From assembly GCA_024449915.1 (NCBI GenBank), contig JAMZAV010000105.1, positions 496,001-560,000 on the forward strand: a stretch of DNA of 64,000 nt. Reading direction: 5' to 3'. Source of the stretch: Sweltsa coloradensis (Eukaryota > Arthropoda > Insecta > Plecoptera > Chloroperlidae). Of the stretch, positions 47,816 to 60,058 are shown in pieces; the stretch's first letter is position 1, and every line of letters starts with the position of its first letter. The notes under the pieces are model-generated. The model saw only the letters and a program-made list of their open reading frames with translations. It did no database searches and was not told the origin of the DNA. The translations under genes and the position numbers were made by a program.

Positions 47816-48176
47816 GTTTTAGGCAAATTGCTGTTCGCTCGGCCAACTGACACCACAGGTGTCTGAAATTTTGAACATATGTCACAAATGTGGAATTATA
47901 GGGCTCTACAGTAACACATTTTTAAATTTTGTTTTAAAATAATTTATAAAAATTAAATTAAGTTTCACGAATTTTGATTTTGTTAAAAACTCCAAAATTG
48001 ACCATATTCGTGATTTTTTTCTGACTAAGTCAAAATTTGGAAAATCTATGACCACAAGGCTGTCTATGTATGCTTTATTGACAACTTTGCAAAGTTTCAT
48101 ATACGTCGGATGCATCTTGGCCGAGCGAATAGCTATTTGCTAACAGCCAAATGTGTCCCATTCCCTCTTAAATCAA
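47816..48176. mobile_element. MITE family B, copy 2 (inverted, eroded end)
   Basis: Aligns in reverse orientation with 39751-40122: GCTCGGCC, AAAATTTTGAACATATG, GTAACACATT, TCACGAATTT, CCAAAATTGAC, TATGTATGCTTTATTGAC and GGCCGAGC blocks. The TTAA-adjacent end survives near 48168-48176 (CCCTCTTAA); the other end is degraded. Upstream of MFSD6. Confidence 0.65.
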
Positions 48177-48507
48177 TCAATGAACACGTGACAGGTTGAC
48201 AGGCAGAGGTAGTTCTAAACTGCTTGTCTGCAGGCGTACCATACGTTGACGCGAGTGACAGTCTGCCTCTGGGGAATTACGCTGCGTCAGGTGTCCACTT
48301 TATGGTGTACTTAATACTTACAGGCCCAATTCTTTCATTTAAAATTTGTTTTCTTGTGATAACCATAGCACAAATATTTCGTAATTTTATTTGCAACGTT
48401 CAATATCTGTAAACAAAACGTATCAGGCCGAGAACTCAGCTTTTTAGTTACTTCTACACGTTTATCCACGTTATTTGCCGCTGTCAATGTCGCATGTCTG
48501 TGTTTAC

Positions 48508-48590
48508 CTCGCGACAGCGAAGCTTAGCGGAAATCCAGTGGACTTTGTGTGATGACTGTTGCTAGGGTTCTACGTTCCCGCCAGGGGAGG
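48508..48590 (-). promoter_or_regulatory. Candidate proximal first exon of MFSD6
   Basis: A GC-richer minus-strand block ending GTCGCGAG at donor GTAAAC, 1.25 kb upstream of the leader acceptor at 47256. One of two candidate first exons; see 60059-60285. Confidence 0.28.
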
Positions 48591-49487
48591 TTCGAGAAAG
48601 AATATTTCCGAAAATAATACGAAAAAACAATGTTATCACTAGATTTATCAATTTACTGGCTCAACCGTCTGCGACCACTGGCGAATAACATGATTAGTAT
48701 CTATTACTCCATATTAATAAACAATTTAACTAAAGCTAGTTGCTAAGGTTCATGGAACACACCATTTTAAGATACCCTCGTAGTCATGCGCTCAGTTAGA
48801 AGTCCGTGTAGCATATATACAAATTTTAACCCCATATACCTCGGGAGTGGCTGCCTGGTGGTACTTTATACAAACCCATATCATTGCCCTACTACAACTA
48901 CTACAATACAATACATTACTACCACATTATTAAAAACTAAATGAATTCGTATGAAAATATGATTCTGAAGTTGGCGTTAAAATTATCTTGCATACCAGTA
49001 CTTTACTGAAAAATGCATTAAGAAATTAGCACCATCAAATGTATACCAGTCCACCAGGCAGTCACTTTTGACATATTTTGTTTTGACCGTACTAATATTA
49101 TTACTACGCAACTTCGCGGACGCTTTTTCCAGTCGCGTTGATGGATGAGCTTGGGGGATCTGTGGTAAATTCGCGAAACGCAAAAAATGGTTAACACCAG
49201 GCCATTTTAACATTTGAAGTGAATTTTTCTCAATGAATGATTAATGGTTTGTGAAATGTGGATTTTACCACTTGGATGTTGAATTTCACCGCTATGAAAT
49301 TACAATATTATATCAACACATTTTACATAAACACATAGGTAAGCTATATTTGAACAAATAGGTAAAATTAAGAATGCATTAATATTTAATAATTCATATT
49401 ATTATAACCATCACAACACAAGTTTTTAAAGATTGTTCTAAACATTTAGTCTTCGGGGGGAGTGCCCCCTTGCTTACTACAACCTTT

Positions 49488-49542
49488 GAGTATATAACCA
49501 TCCTTAGGAGTATATAACCATCCTAAGGATGGTTATACACTC
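49488..49542. repeat. Near-perfect palindrome after a direct repeat
   Basis: GAGTATATAACCATCCT is followed by its inverted copy AGGATGGTTATACACTC (49508-49542); a further direct copy lies at 49488-49507. Confidence 0.8.
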
Positions 49543-49557
49543 AATGCTACAACTACT

Positions 49558-49630
49558 ACAATACAATACAATACAAATACAATACAATACAATACAATAC
49601 AATACAATACAATACAATACAATACAATAC
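49558..49630. repeat. (AATAC)n microsatellite
   Basis: About 14 units of a pentamer with one interruption (ACAAATAC). Confidence 0.95.
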
Positions 49631-50682
49631 TACTACAACAATATTAAAAACCAAATGAACTCGTATGAAAATATGATTCTGAAGTTGGTATCAATTGATG
49701 ATGCTGGCAACATTGATATTAAACCCCTATAGTAGGCTAGATTAGCAGTCTCCTATACCTCCGCACAGGCGCGAGCGTAGCAAATTGAAGACTCAACCGG
49801 CCCATTTCAAGATGGCGATTTGGTGTTTTAATTTATGCTTTTTTAATGCAATAAAGTATTTTACTGGATTGTTTGATATGGTTTTAGCTTGTGCAGCATG
49901 GTATTAAACAAAAGAAACAATACGAAGTGATTGCATAAGGGAATTTACTAATCATTTGGTGTTTAAGGCTAGTATGCTTACCTGTCAACCTGGCGGCAAT
50001 CTTGAGAACTATTTGGCCACAAATCGCTCCCAATTGATTAACATGTAAACTAGTCATTTTAAGATGGCTTCTAAATGTAACGGGAGTGGACCACCGACTG
50101 CTGTCTAGCCAATTATATAGGATGTCTATGGCTGGCAATGATATCAAGCAGCATACAAACAAACAATGTAAAAAAATATACACTATCAAAATAATGTACA
50201 CCAGGCCACCAGGCAGTCACTTTTGACACGTTTATTTAATTTTTGTCTTGACAATACTAATATTATTACTAGACCGCTTCGCGAACGCTTTTTCCAGTCG
50301 CGTTGATGGATGATCTTTTTTTTTAAAAATATTTCTGTACAATGATTACATTTTTAAATGGGATCTCATTACTTTTTCTATAGTTACTTGATATTACAAG
50401 TTTATTAAACACCTGTAAAAGGCTTATATTAAAACCTTTATTTCCATGAATTTTGGCCGCACCATACGGTGGCACCAAGGGTGGTGCAGGGCATCGCCAA
50501 GGTGGTTGAATGCCTAGCCCAACTGGACATCCATAATATATTCGGGTGTCGGGTCATTTCGCTTCGCAAATGCGAAAATCCTCTGTTCCGCGCCCTAATT
50601 CAAGACATTGCTTTAACGGAACATTGTAAATTCCCCCGCAAACGGACATCTCAAGCACTCAATATCGGTACTCTTGTGGCGA

Positions 50683-51560
50683 AACACCACCTTTTTGAGA
50701 GGGCATACAGCAAATTACCAACATTTCGGTAGGACATAGGCGAATAAATCACCCCTTTTTGAGAAGAGGGCATGTGACGAATCACCGCCTTCTTGAAAGG
50801 GCTTACAGCAAATTACTAACATTTCGATAGGAATAGGACATAGGCAAATAAATCACCCCCTATTTGAGAGGGCATAATGGCGAATCACCTATTTGAGATG
50901 ACATAGAACGACAGTGTTGGCTCGGGCGCTAAGCGCTTGACTCTGATTTGGGAGGTAGCGGGTTCAAATCCCGTCGAGACCGGAAATCCTGACTGAAGGT
51001 TTTTTCCCGAGGTTTTCCTCAGTCGTTAATGCGAATGCAAGGGATTGAGTCCTCTTAAACATAGCCCTCGGACATCCCTTCACCGCAACACACCTAGTTA
51101 AGTCACCTGAAGAGGGTCACACCGGTTAAATCTGATGTGTCCCTACAGCGGGCATCCCACAAAAATGTATTTATTTTTATTTGTGAGGACATGCGGCGAA
51201 TCCCCAAGTTTGCGAAAGAATATAATATGGCATATCACTAGATACTATTTTGATGGGGCATGTGACGAATCGCCACCTTTTTGAGACGGCATATGCGGCA
51301 TATCACTATAGGCCTAGGTACAATTTTGATAGGGCATGAACTACGGTAAATCTTCAGCATACGACCATTGAGTATATCCATACGACGTATCACCAGCATT
51401 TTAAAAGTGCATTATAATAAGATGAATCAAGCTACCTTTTTCAAGGTGCATTTCGGCATATCACTAATATTTTGAAAAGGTGTACGGCGTATCACCAGCA
51501 TTTTGAGAGAGCATGGCTTATCACGAATCTTTTTAAGGGGTATGGGGCTTATCACCACCT
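50683..51560 (+). repeat. Degenerate tandem array, CGAATCACCNNCTTTTTGAG
   Basis: Around 15 diverged copies of a GCGAATCACC / TTTTTGAGAGGGCAT word pair at irregular spacing (about 30-75 bases), interrupted by a SINE at 50915-51180. ORF-like stretches here come from the repeat. Confidence 0.7.
50915..51180 (+). mobile_element. tRNA-derived SINE, copy 1
   Basis: tRNA-like head with B box (GCGGGTTCAAATCCCG) and GTCGAGACCGG, then the body CTGACTGAAGG, GAGGTTTTCCTCAGTCGTTA, ATGCGAATGC, GCCCTCGGACATC and a T/A-rich tail (TGTATTTATTTTT). Same family as 53556-53905. The GAGGTTTTCC...GCGAATGC core resembles SINE-like repeats I know from insects. Confidence 0.8.
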
Positions 51561-52302
51561 TTCCAGGGTTACAATAACGCGAGATTATAGCTCAATTTTA
51601 ATTTTAAATACAGCAGTACATATACCAATCCTAATCATAAAAAGATTTTGTTGGATCACTTTTAATTGAACCAAAGCACTGGCGTCAAACTAAACTCTGC
51701 CCTTAGAGAATCGCCCCCACGAAACTGAGAGCGACATCTCGTCTTCGCTTACCTTGAGACAAGATCAAAAAGTGAGAGGATATTTCAGTCTTACGTCATG
51801 GCGCACAATACGGGTGACGCAAGGGGAGGTGATCTCATACTCAACTCATGTCATGACGATTACCTATTCTAATTCGTTGACGTGGGTGCAACTGCACTGC
51901 AATCATGAGTTTGTGAAAAACACCCATAATTATTTTTTTAAAAAAGTACGTACTTCATTAATGCATTGATTTATCAATTGTACACATGGATTTCGTCATA
52001 ATACAACAACAAAAGTAAGTAGGAGTTTAAAACGATATGTTACGTTACATCAAGACAGGCAAGGTCACTCCATCTCAGATTTAAACAAACCGTTGCTTTG
52101 CTATATAGTTGATTTGCTATAGGTTGTGATGAATCACACTAGGGCATATTTCAGCATAATATCACACATTAAAGTCTCTTCTCTTTGAAAATATTACACT
52201 GAAAAAATAGACTAGAGCGCTGTCATCATTGGCTTCAAACAAGACGTCGGCATGCAGTTGCTATAGAATACGTCACACTAGCTGCTAGCAGCGTATAAAT
52301 CT

Positions 52303-52330
52303 ATCTATCTATATATATATATATATATAC
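52303..52330. repeat. (TA)n microsatellite
   Basis: Uninterrupted TA run after CTATCTATCTA. Confidence 0.9.
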
Positions 52331-53555
52331 ACGTCATCATATGCAATAGGCATTATAATCAGTGGTGTAATGGGGGTACACGCGGATGTATGGAGTATAC
52401 CCCAAAATAAATATTTACCCCTCCGTATACCTAAAAATAAAAAATAAATCAGGGTATAGGCCTACGCTGAAACGCTGTATACGGGTTATTGATTTGTATT
52501 GAAACTAAGGCTATTCGAGACGAGTGATTACAGATGAGGATGAAGGATACATAGAAGGAAGTAGGGGAATCCCGGTATCGGCACCTAGTCTACTCCTTTA
52601 CCAACGGCTTTACGTTCCATCCGAAAGGACGGTGTAACCTTGACAGTCATATAGGTTCCTCCACTAACCCGGACTGCCAAGCAGACGTCGAGGAGAACGA
52701 AGCCGTTGCACAAGCTCTCGAACCCTCCATCTGCTCTAACTATCGGTAAACGTGTACCGGTAGGGAAATATAACAAATGTTATGCATAAACATGGCTAAA
52801 ACTCATTAAAATACTCCAGTCTCACTTTAAAAATCGAGAAAAAAAAAACGGGGCCGTGCCCCCCCCCCCCATCTTATATTGTACAAAATCGTGCACTTTA
52901 CCCAGGAAAGAGCGAATGTGTATATGCCCATCATTAATTTTTAAACTGCACGTTATTATTTATAATAGAGCCGAAGCCAATACAGACCAAAAACATATCG
53001 TTTAGTGTGGTTTATTTGCAGCTTATTTTAACTTTATGTTCTTTCATGATTAGTACAGAATTGCGAGTTACCGGTACCTACCATTTGTCTAGTGGAGACT
53101 AACACAATTTCCGACATGCATTCATTATTATCATCATTCATGTTTGAGCTAATGTTTACATCAGACATCACCCTACGCAAAGATACATTATTTTGATTAT
53201 TGATTTCATTTCCCTCACATGGGGGGCCCCGTCTATGCAAAGTATGGCTGAGCTAGGTCAGGGTTTTTGTGGGTCCTTCCCTTCAATTCACAGCTGAACA
53301 AAGAGTTGAACATCTGCGACTGCGAAGCCAGCTGACTCGGAGGGGTGGAAATACAATAGGGCTACACTGCCTTGCTCGGGGCCGACTTCCCTTGCCTTGC
53401 TACCTTCTCCCAACCTCAAGGTCAGATCTAATGGTCAGCGAAACGCACACATATATCGGTGGTCCTTCAAAATTTGTTTACAAATACAGGGGTAAAATGC
53501 TAATCGGGCCTTTTCTTATAAATCCACCCCTACCTAAGACATCCTTCATCCATCC

Positions 53556-53905
53556 TTCCGTGACTGACTGTGCGCTCTAGACACTGTTTCAGGTGGTCCC
53601 GGGTTCGAATCCCGTCGAGACCGGCAAGCGGCAATCCTGACTGAAGGTTTTTCCGAGGTTTTCCTCAGTCGTTAATGCGAATGCTAGGGATTGGGTTCTC
53701 TTAAACAGCCCTCGGACATCACTTCACATTGTCCTATCCGCAACATACCTAGTTCACATGAAGATTGGCATACTTTACACCCTACAACAGGTTTTATTCC
53801 CTCAGAATAATCAATTACATTTTATAGTTGGTCACCACTGATGAGGGTCATACAGGGTGAAAGTTATGTTTTCACTGCAGGCATCACTACGAATGTAATT
53901 TTTAC
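53556..53905 (+). mobile_element. tRNA-derived SINE, copy 2 (with internal insert)
   Basis: B box GGGTTCGAATCCCGTCGAG and the same core as copy 1, but about 70 extra bases after ACCTAGTTCACATGAAG before the shared GAGGGTCA block. Tail is AT-rich. Confidence 0.75.
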
Positions 53906-54270
53906 ACTATAATACAAGTAAAAAAAATAAGAGTGAACTGATTGTGTGGTGTGGATTGCCGTTGTCGGGTATCGAGCAGACGACGACCTTGAGTCACGCG
54001 CTATTGGGCCCGCTCGTGATAAATGGTTACCGATACAGAGGAGTAGGTCTGACGCGGACACGCGTCACGCTCATGCGGAAGACTCATGTTCGACATCCGC
54101 TACCGGCAATGTTTGCCAAGATTATCATCGCATGATCCATCGCCGTTTCTCGCTTCTGGCAGAGCAGTTTGGTTTTGCAACGATTTTTTTTAGCTTCTTT
54201 CTACCCTGTTTCTACCCTCTCTTCCATACCCTATCCTGAGATCCTCCCAGCTCTCTTCTCTCTAGTGAGC

Positions 54271-54923
54271 CAGTGGCGTATCCAGGAATGTACACCCGGC
54301 GTCAGAAGTAAATCAATATATTTATTGGATATTGCTTAACGTCTCATATTTATGCAGCTTGGCTAATCGAGACGAAGGGAGGGACGTTAGGGATGACGCG
54401 GGGGGACAAGTGGTGGACAGGCCTGTGCTGGTCAGAACCAGCCACAAGCGTATGGGGAGGGCAGGTGTTCCCCCACGTCGGGTCGTCTCCGTCTCCGTCA
54501 TCATCCGTCCGTGTTGTCATTATCGTCGCCGTCGGGGAGGTAGTCAAAGGGAAGGGGAAAGTTCCCCGACGACGACCCAGAGCTCACCATTAGTTTCAGG
54601 GAGAAGAACTCCCCTAATCACGGGCCAAACCACGAGAAGGTTGCGAGTTGGAATTTGAGTAAATCGTTATCTACAATACCCAGCCCTTGATTTACTTCTG
54701 GGAAGGGGTCTGGGGCAAAGCCTCAGCCGCAGGAGGTTGTTTTCGCCAAAGGCGAAATTTTCCTTCATATTTGGCATTTTTAACGCTTGTAAACACGTTT
54801 TAGAATCATACAACAACAAGAAAATGTTTTTCATATTTGACGTTTTTTACGATTCAAATAAAATATTAAGTGCAGGGGGGTGGGGGGTGAACCCCATAAC
54901 CCCGGCCCTTGGATACGCCACTG
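54271..54923. mobile_element. hAT-like non-autonomous DNA transposon
   Basis: CAGTGGCGTATCCA at 54271 and its exact inverted copy ending at 54923. CAGNGGCG termini are typical of animal hAT elements. No transposase. Flanking 8-mers (TAGTGAGC, CAGTTCTC) do not match, so the duplication is lost. The inner right half (AAGGCGAAA, AACGCTTGTAAACACGTTTT) resembles 31985-32040 (GAAGGCGAGAACTTTTG, AAAACACGTTTAAAA). Confidence 0.75.
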
Positions 54924-56139
54924 CAGTTCTCTCATCTTTACTTTCTCACGTCTACGGCTATTTCGGCTACTTCCAAACAGTACCCGAGCGTGTTGTTTTT
55001 TTTTGTTAATAGGCATATTATATTGTCAAGTTACAAGTATTCAGATGCTCGGGCTACAAAAAATGAACTAAATTAGATCAGTTTTTCAGTTTTTCTGTAT
55101 ATTTTAACCTATACGTTCATTGATTCAGCTGAGATACTGTGTATTTAATTTATAGAGAGTGTGTGTTATGATATAGATAGGCTATAGTTAGCTAGCTCTA
55201 TACAAGGCATAATTATACGTTTCATAATAAGACCAAAGCAGTAGGCCCTACGCAGTATTACATACTAGATTAGTTCGTAGAATGCAGTAATGCCTGCGAC
55301 TCCTTACTTAGACATTGCGAAATCGAACATTCCTTCTGTGTTATGGACGAGGAAATAAAACTTGCTATGTTAGCATAAATGCAGAGTGATTCGAGTTTGT
55401 TTTGAAGCTGGCCACTTACGATCTAAGAATATCTTCGATCGAGAAGTCCACAGTCGACCCCGATCCTCATGGGAGAGCCGGAGGCAAGGGAGCAAAGAAA
55501 AGAAGCATTCATTCACTAGGCATATGCTCTACTAACATGCAGACGGAGTTATAAGTGTATAGTTGATGTGCAATAAAACAAATATTTTTAAAAGATAAAC
55601 TTTTCGCAAGAATGAGTATCGCAATACATCAAAATCTACTGGCAGCATCAGCCCACATACCTTACTGGTCGTAGATATTCAAATATTATTACAAGACAAT
55701 GTTTGTACCGCATGAATTTATTTTAATTTAAAATAGTAAATTTAATTTTACTTTAATTTTAGTCATCCTTTATACTAGACGAAATGGGTAGGCCATGCTA
55801 GAGTTCAAATTTTAGAGTTAATTCGCGTTGTGGGGTAGGGTCAGGCTACTTTATACCCTACATTAGATAATAGTTCCACCATTGTTTCGTTGAATAAAAA
55901 ACCTGAAAATTCGCGAAACATTATTGATTCATTGTATTCAATCATAATATGTCATCTCATTCTGCATTCATATGCTAACTAAATATGTAAAGTTAATAAC
56001 TAGTACTAATCAAAAATGTGCATGCAAACGACGTATTCTTACAAATCTCTATTGATACAATGAAGTGAACCTGCCCCACGGATGATTAGGCTAAATGTCC
56101 CAAGGGTAATTGAGTACGGAATGTGCATCCCCTGCATTC

Positions 56140-56215
56140 GCATTTATGTGGAATCGCGACCTCCGAAATCAAGAGTCTCGCACATTACGCGATTGAGCTA
56201 CACCCATGGTATGAG
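56140..56215 (-). repeat. Degenerate tRNA-like sequence
   Basis: Minus strand GGGTGTAGCTCAATCGCG, then GAGACTCTTGATTTCGGAGG and GTCGCGATTCC: a recognisable tRNA layout (A box TAGCTCAATCG; eroded B box). A CpG-containing T-loop with changes suggests a pseudogene. Confidence 0.45.
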
Positions 56216-56914
56216 CTATACCTACATCTATCGGTAAACCTCAAGCTCAGATTCAACTAACGCTGCATGTTCCAAAGTAATTACGACTACTATAAACTAA
56301 ATGAACACCCGTAAAACTCGCAGATCCAGTATAAGTTACTACTAGTCGACTCACAAAACGTTGACGTATCGAGGCACTTAAAACCGTTAGAAGTAGCTCG
56401 ATCGAATCGAGGCTCTTTGGGAGGTCGGCGGATCGACTACAGTCTACACGACTATGGGTTCTTTCCAAGGAGTTATTTGGTGAATCTGATGAATATAGAT
56501 AGCCCCAAGGCATTTCCTCCCATACTATTCTCAAAGCCGATTACTTCAAATGTGAATGTGATTCAATTAAGGAACCGAAAGGTCATTTTGCATTACTCTA
56601 TCCTAGGGGAAGGGGTTGTGTGGGGAGGGAGAGACCAGGCCGTGCTGGACAGACCCATACCGCAGACGGATGAGTGGAGGACACATTGGTGCTACAGTTT
56701 TAGGGCACTCAACAGCAAACTCAGACCGATTGCAGGTTGTCTATATCTATACAGCTCTACACTACCTGCACCTGCTTAAATTAATTCATCGTCCCCTTCA
56801 TAATGTCTAACTATACTAACTAGGAAGCTTCGCAAACGTTTTTTCAGGCGCGTTGTTGGATGAGCGTAATTGGTGCATTGAGCTGCCATGTGTTATGCAG
56901 ATTTTCTGTTGTTC

Positions 56915-57545
56915 TGTGAAAAAATCATTACAACCGGATAAAGCATGTAGGTGTTACAAGTCGAAGAAATTTTTAAAAACGAAAAGAAGCGTAAAATTGC
57001 GATTTTCATGAGAAATGATTTTTCGATTGCGCTCAAATTTCACACGAATATATTAATTCATAAAATTAAGGCTCTGTGAAAAACTCATTGCAATCGGATA
57101 ATGCATGTAGGTGTTATAAGTCGGAAGAAATTTCTTAAAAATCGAAAAAAAAAAGTAAAATTGCGATTTTCATAAAAATAATTTTTCGATTGCACTCAAA
57201 TTTCACACGATTATATTAATTCATAAAATTAAGGTTCTATGAAAAAGTCATTACAATCGGATAAAGCATGTAGGTGTTATAACGAAGATTTTTTTTTTAA
57301 CGAAAGAAATCGTAAAATTGCGATTTTCATGAGAAATAATTTTTCGATTGCGCTCAAATTTCACACGAATATATTAATAAATAAAATTAAGGTTCTGTGA
57401 AAAAAATCATTAGAACCGAATAAAGCATGTAGGTGTTATAAGTCGAAGAAATTTTTTTTAAATCGAAAAAAATCGTAAAATGAGAAATATCTCAAGAGAA
57501 ATAAATCTTCATAAATAATTTATCGATTGCGCTCAAAAACGTGGC
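56915..57545 (+). repeat. Four tandem ~160-bp units
   Basis: Units start near 56915, 57075, 57238 and 57396. Each has GTGAAAAAATCATT, GGATAAAGCATGTAGGTGTT, AAATTGCGATTTTCATG, TTTTTCGATTGCGCTCAAAT and TTAATTCATAAAATTAAGG. The last unit is the most diverged. No coding. Confidence 0.9.
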
Positions 57546-58629
57546 AATTCTAAGTTCAGAGATTTCAAAGGCCTCCAGAAAATGTCATCGCAATTGGAGT
57601 ATCGGTTTAGCCGGAATAGTATTAACAAACACACAAAAATACAAACAGAAAAAAAGAAAAAAAAGAAAAACATTCCGGATTTTTTTTTCTCCAGTGTAGT
57701 GGAACAGAATCTTCGCTTCGCTCGCTACGCTCATCCATAACGTGATCTTTTCATCAAACGCCAGGCCGGAAATAAAAAAGATTCGAGCATGCTCTGTTTA
57801 GATTGTAGATGGGAGTTATTTACCCCCGTACAAGCAAGCCAAACCAAGGCAAGGGTGTGAGTTGTGGTTAGGGTAAACACTGAACATAATATGCAAATGT
57901 AATCGTAATTTTTCCTATAATTAAAAGAAGTTTAAATTATGATTCATGATCACACCAGCTTGCTGTATTATCAACATTACCAGTACCTAATGTAGCCTAA
58001 TAATACGTGTTCCAGCCCACCGTATACAGACATGGACAATTACATTGTGCACGTGATATGATTAATATTCACTGTAAATAACCGATATCATAATCAAATG
58101 CATGTTAACCTTTTATGTAGGTAGGTCTACCGGTCCGATAGGCACTTCCTGCCAATGTGTTGCATACATTAAAAATAGCTGTTTTTGCATCCGCAGTAGA
58201 GTGTGTCCTCAACGTGCAACTTATTGTTGTATACCCTTCATGTACTCATGTATGGTAATTCCAGGGGGCTCCAAGGGGTCTGGGGTGAAACCCCAGCCGT
58301 CGGAGTCGAAAATTTTTGCGAGTTATTTTATCCTCAAGTCAAGACGTCGTTTACAGCGATCTGAGATATATTTTGAAAGGAAAGATTAAGTAACTTAGAC
58401 GTTAAAAATAAATATATGTTTGCCATTTTTTTTACTTCAGATAATTTTGCTATTTGAGTTAGAAAAAATACCAATTTAGGTTTCAATAAGTAAAAGGCCT
58501 ATTTCGAAAAAAAAGTCTCAAATGTTTTCTCTTCAATGCGTACGTTACAGAAATTTGTTGGAAAGATGAAGTGCCCTTAACTAAATAATTGTTATTTATT
58601 GACGTAAAGGGGCTATTATCCCATATGTT

Positions 58630-59269
58630 TTACCACATAATTTATAGCATATTACCATATATTACTACACTAAAAAGACCGTTTAAAAATTATATCTTGT
58701 AACTGTGATTTTAAACGAATTTTTCAATTTTTTGGATCATGAAATTTGCGAAAATTGGCGTTTTCGGCAATTTCTTAAATCGTCTTTAACCTGCTTCTTT
58801 TTTGTTCCACATAGATATACTAGAGCATCATACCAATCTAAAATGGCCCTTTATAACATCTTAGTCTTAAAAACTATGCACAAATATACACTCAGACACG
58901 CAAAAATATGCATTCCAAAATCACACCCCTTCTTGTTAATTACTAATAGGCCTATGCATATTTTGACCGAACCACTTGCCTAATTTACAATACAGAATAA
59001 AGAGGATTGACAGAAAAGGCAGTCGAGTACGGCAATAATGGCCAACATTTTTTGGGTCAAAATCCTCCAAGGTCACACGGCATAAAGATCGTCCCCATGT
59101 TATTCCTTACGGGAGATTTTAGCCGATGGGACCTAGCTCGAAAAATGCCATGTTTGACATTTTTTGGGAGGGTCTAGATGGACCCAATAATTTTTCTATT
59201 AATTTCTAAATTCATAACTAGCCTAGTTAGCCTAAATGATTTTTTTTTTTTTAGTTTAGCGGGTGAATA
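58630..59269 (+). repeat. Dispersed ~640-bp repeat, copy 2
   Basis: Same orientation and ends as 8912-9548; roughly 80% alike by eye with many small indels. Confidence 0.8.
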
Positions 59270-59496
59270 ACCGTGTAACTTTGACTTGACTTTTACTTTG
59301 CATTATACAAAATGGTTCTCGTCACTCATTGCAAGGGGAAGGGGGAGGGCAACTGCCCCCCCCCCCTGTGGACGACCATGTCCATACTCAATAGTCCTGA
59401 GTTCCTGACCTACACAGGCTTATTATCCCCCAAGGTAATGTACAATAAGGTACAATGTTACAATATTTCAAAAACAATTAATTTGAAGAGGCGGTG

Positions 59497-59580
59497 GCAA
59501 GGCGCAAATACGATCAGGGCGCTGGTCCGAAGCGTATGGCTCTACGAGGACGTTGGTTCGAATCCCGCATAAGGCTTGTT
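59497..59580 (+). repeat. tRNA-like sequence with strong B box
   Basis: GGCGCTGGTCCGAAGCGTAT, then GACGTTGGTTCGAATCCCGC and a T run (Pol III-type stop). Likely a SINE head or tRNA pseudogene; no paired acceptor stem found. Confidence 0.5.
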
Positions 59581-60058
59581 TTTTTTGTAAACGTATTTCA
59601 TCGTCATCTATCAGCCCTCATAGTCTTGAATAGCCTTAGTGTCATTTATTTGTCGAAACACTATGTTTTCACCATTGAAACCACCAATCACTATCGTTAC
59701 TAACACATTTATTATTTGTTTAATATAAATTATTATAATGCTGGCTCTAATCAGTTTTCTCAGCATTTGAGGAAATAAAACACTAACTCTTAGGCGGCTT
59801 GGCATCTGAAAAGGTATATCCAATGTGCCCCCCAAATGTCTTTCGTATTACCGGCCTACCGGGTACCTGTGTCCCCTGCGACAGTGACACGCCCACCCAC
59901 CACCACCACCACGACCACCATGCACCGTACAGCGAGCGATACGCCTTGTTGCATATTCAAGCGCCATTATACAGAGAAAGAGACTATTGCAGCTGTTACA
60001 GGTAGGCAAACTGGTTACATTGTTGCGGCTTCTCGCCAAGCTTGAAAGTGCAACTCAC

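Larger units (their letters stand above)
48890..50320. repeat. Locally duplicated repeat region
   Basis: Two blocks recur: CCACCAGGCAGTCACTTTTG through CGTTGATGGATGA at about 49045-49149 and 50199-50314, and AACTCGTATGAAAATATGAT with TCTGAAGTTGG at about 48945-48975 and 49655-49688. The CTTTTTCCAGTCGCGTTG end also appears near 56840-56865. Confidence 0.65.

Noticed and set aside
50469..50732. Plus-strand ORF starting MAPRVVQGIAKVVECLA
   Set aside because: Enters the degenerate CGAATCACC array and has no homology I recognise.
54322..54658. Overlapping ORFs on both strands, up to 108 codons
   Set aside because: GC-rich interior of a hAT-like element; frames open on both strands, no domain.
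59799..60005. Plus-strand frames with Cys/His-rich peptide and donor GTAGGC near 60001
   Set aside because: Two overlapping frames are equally open because of a CAC/ACC triplet run; no acceptor, no family match, no partner exon.
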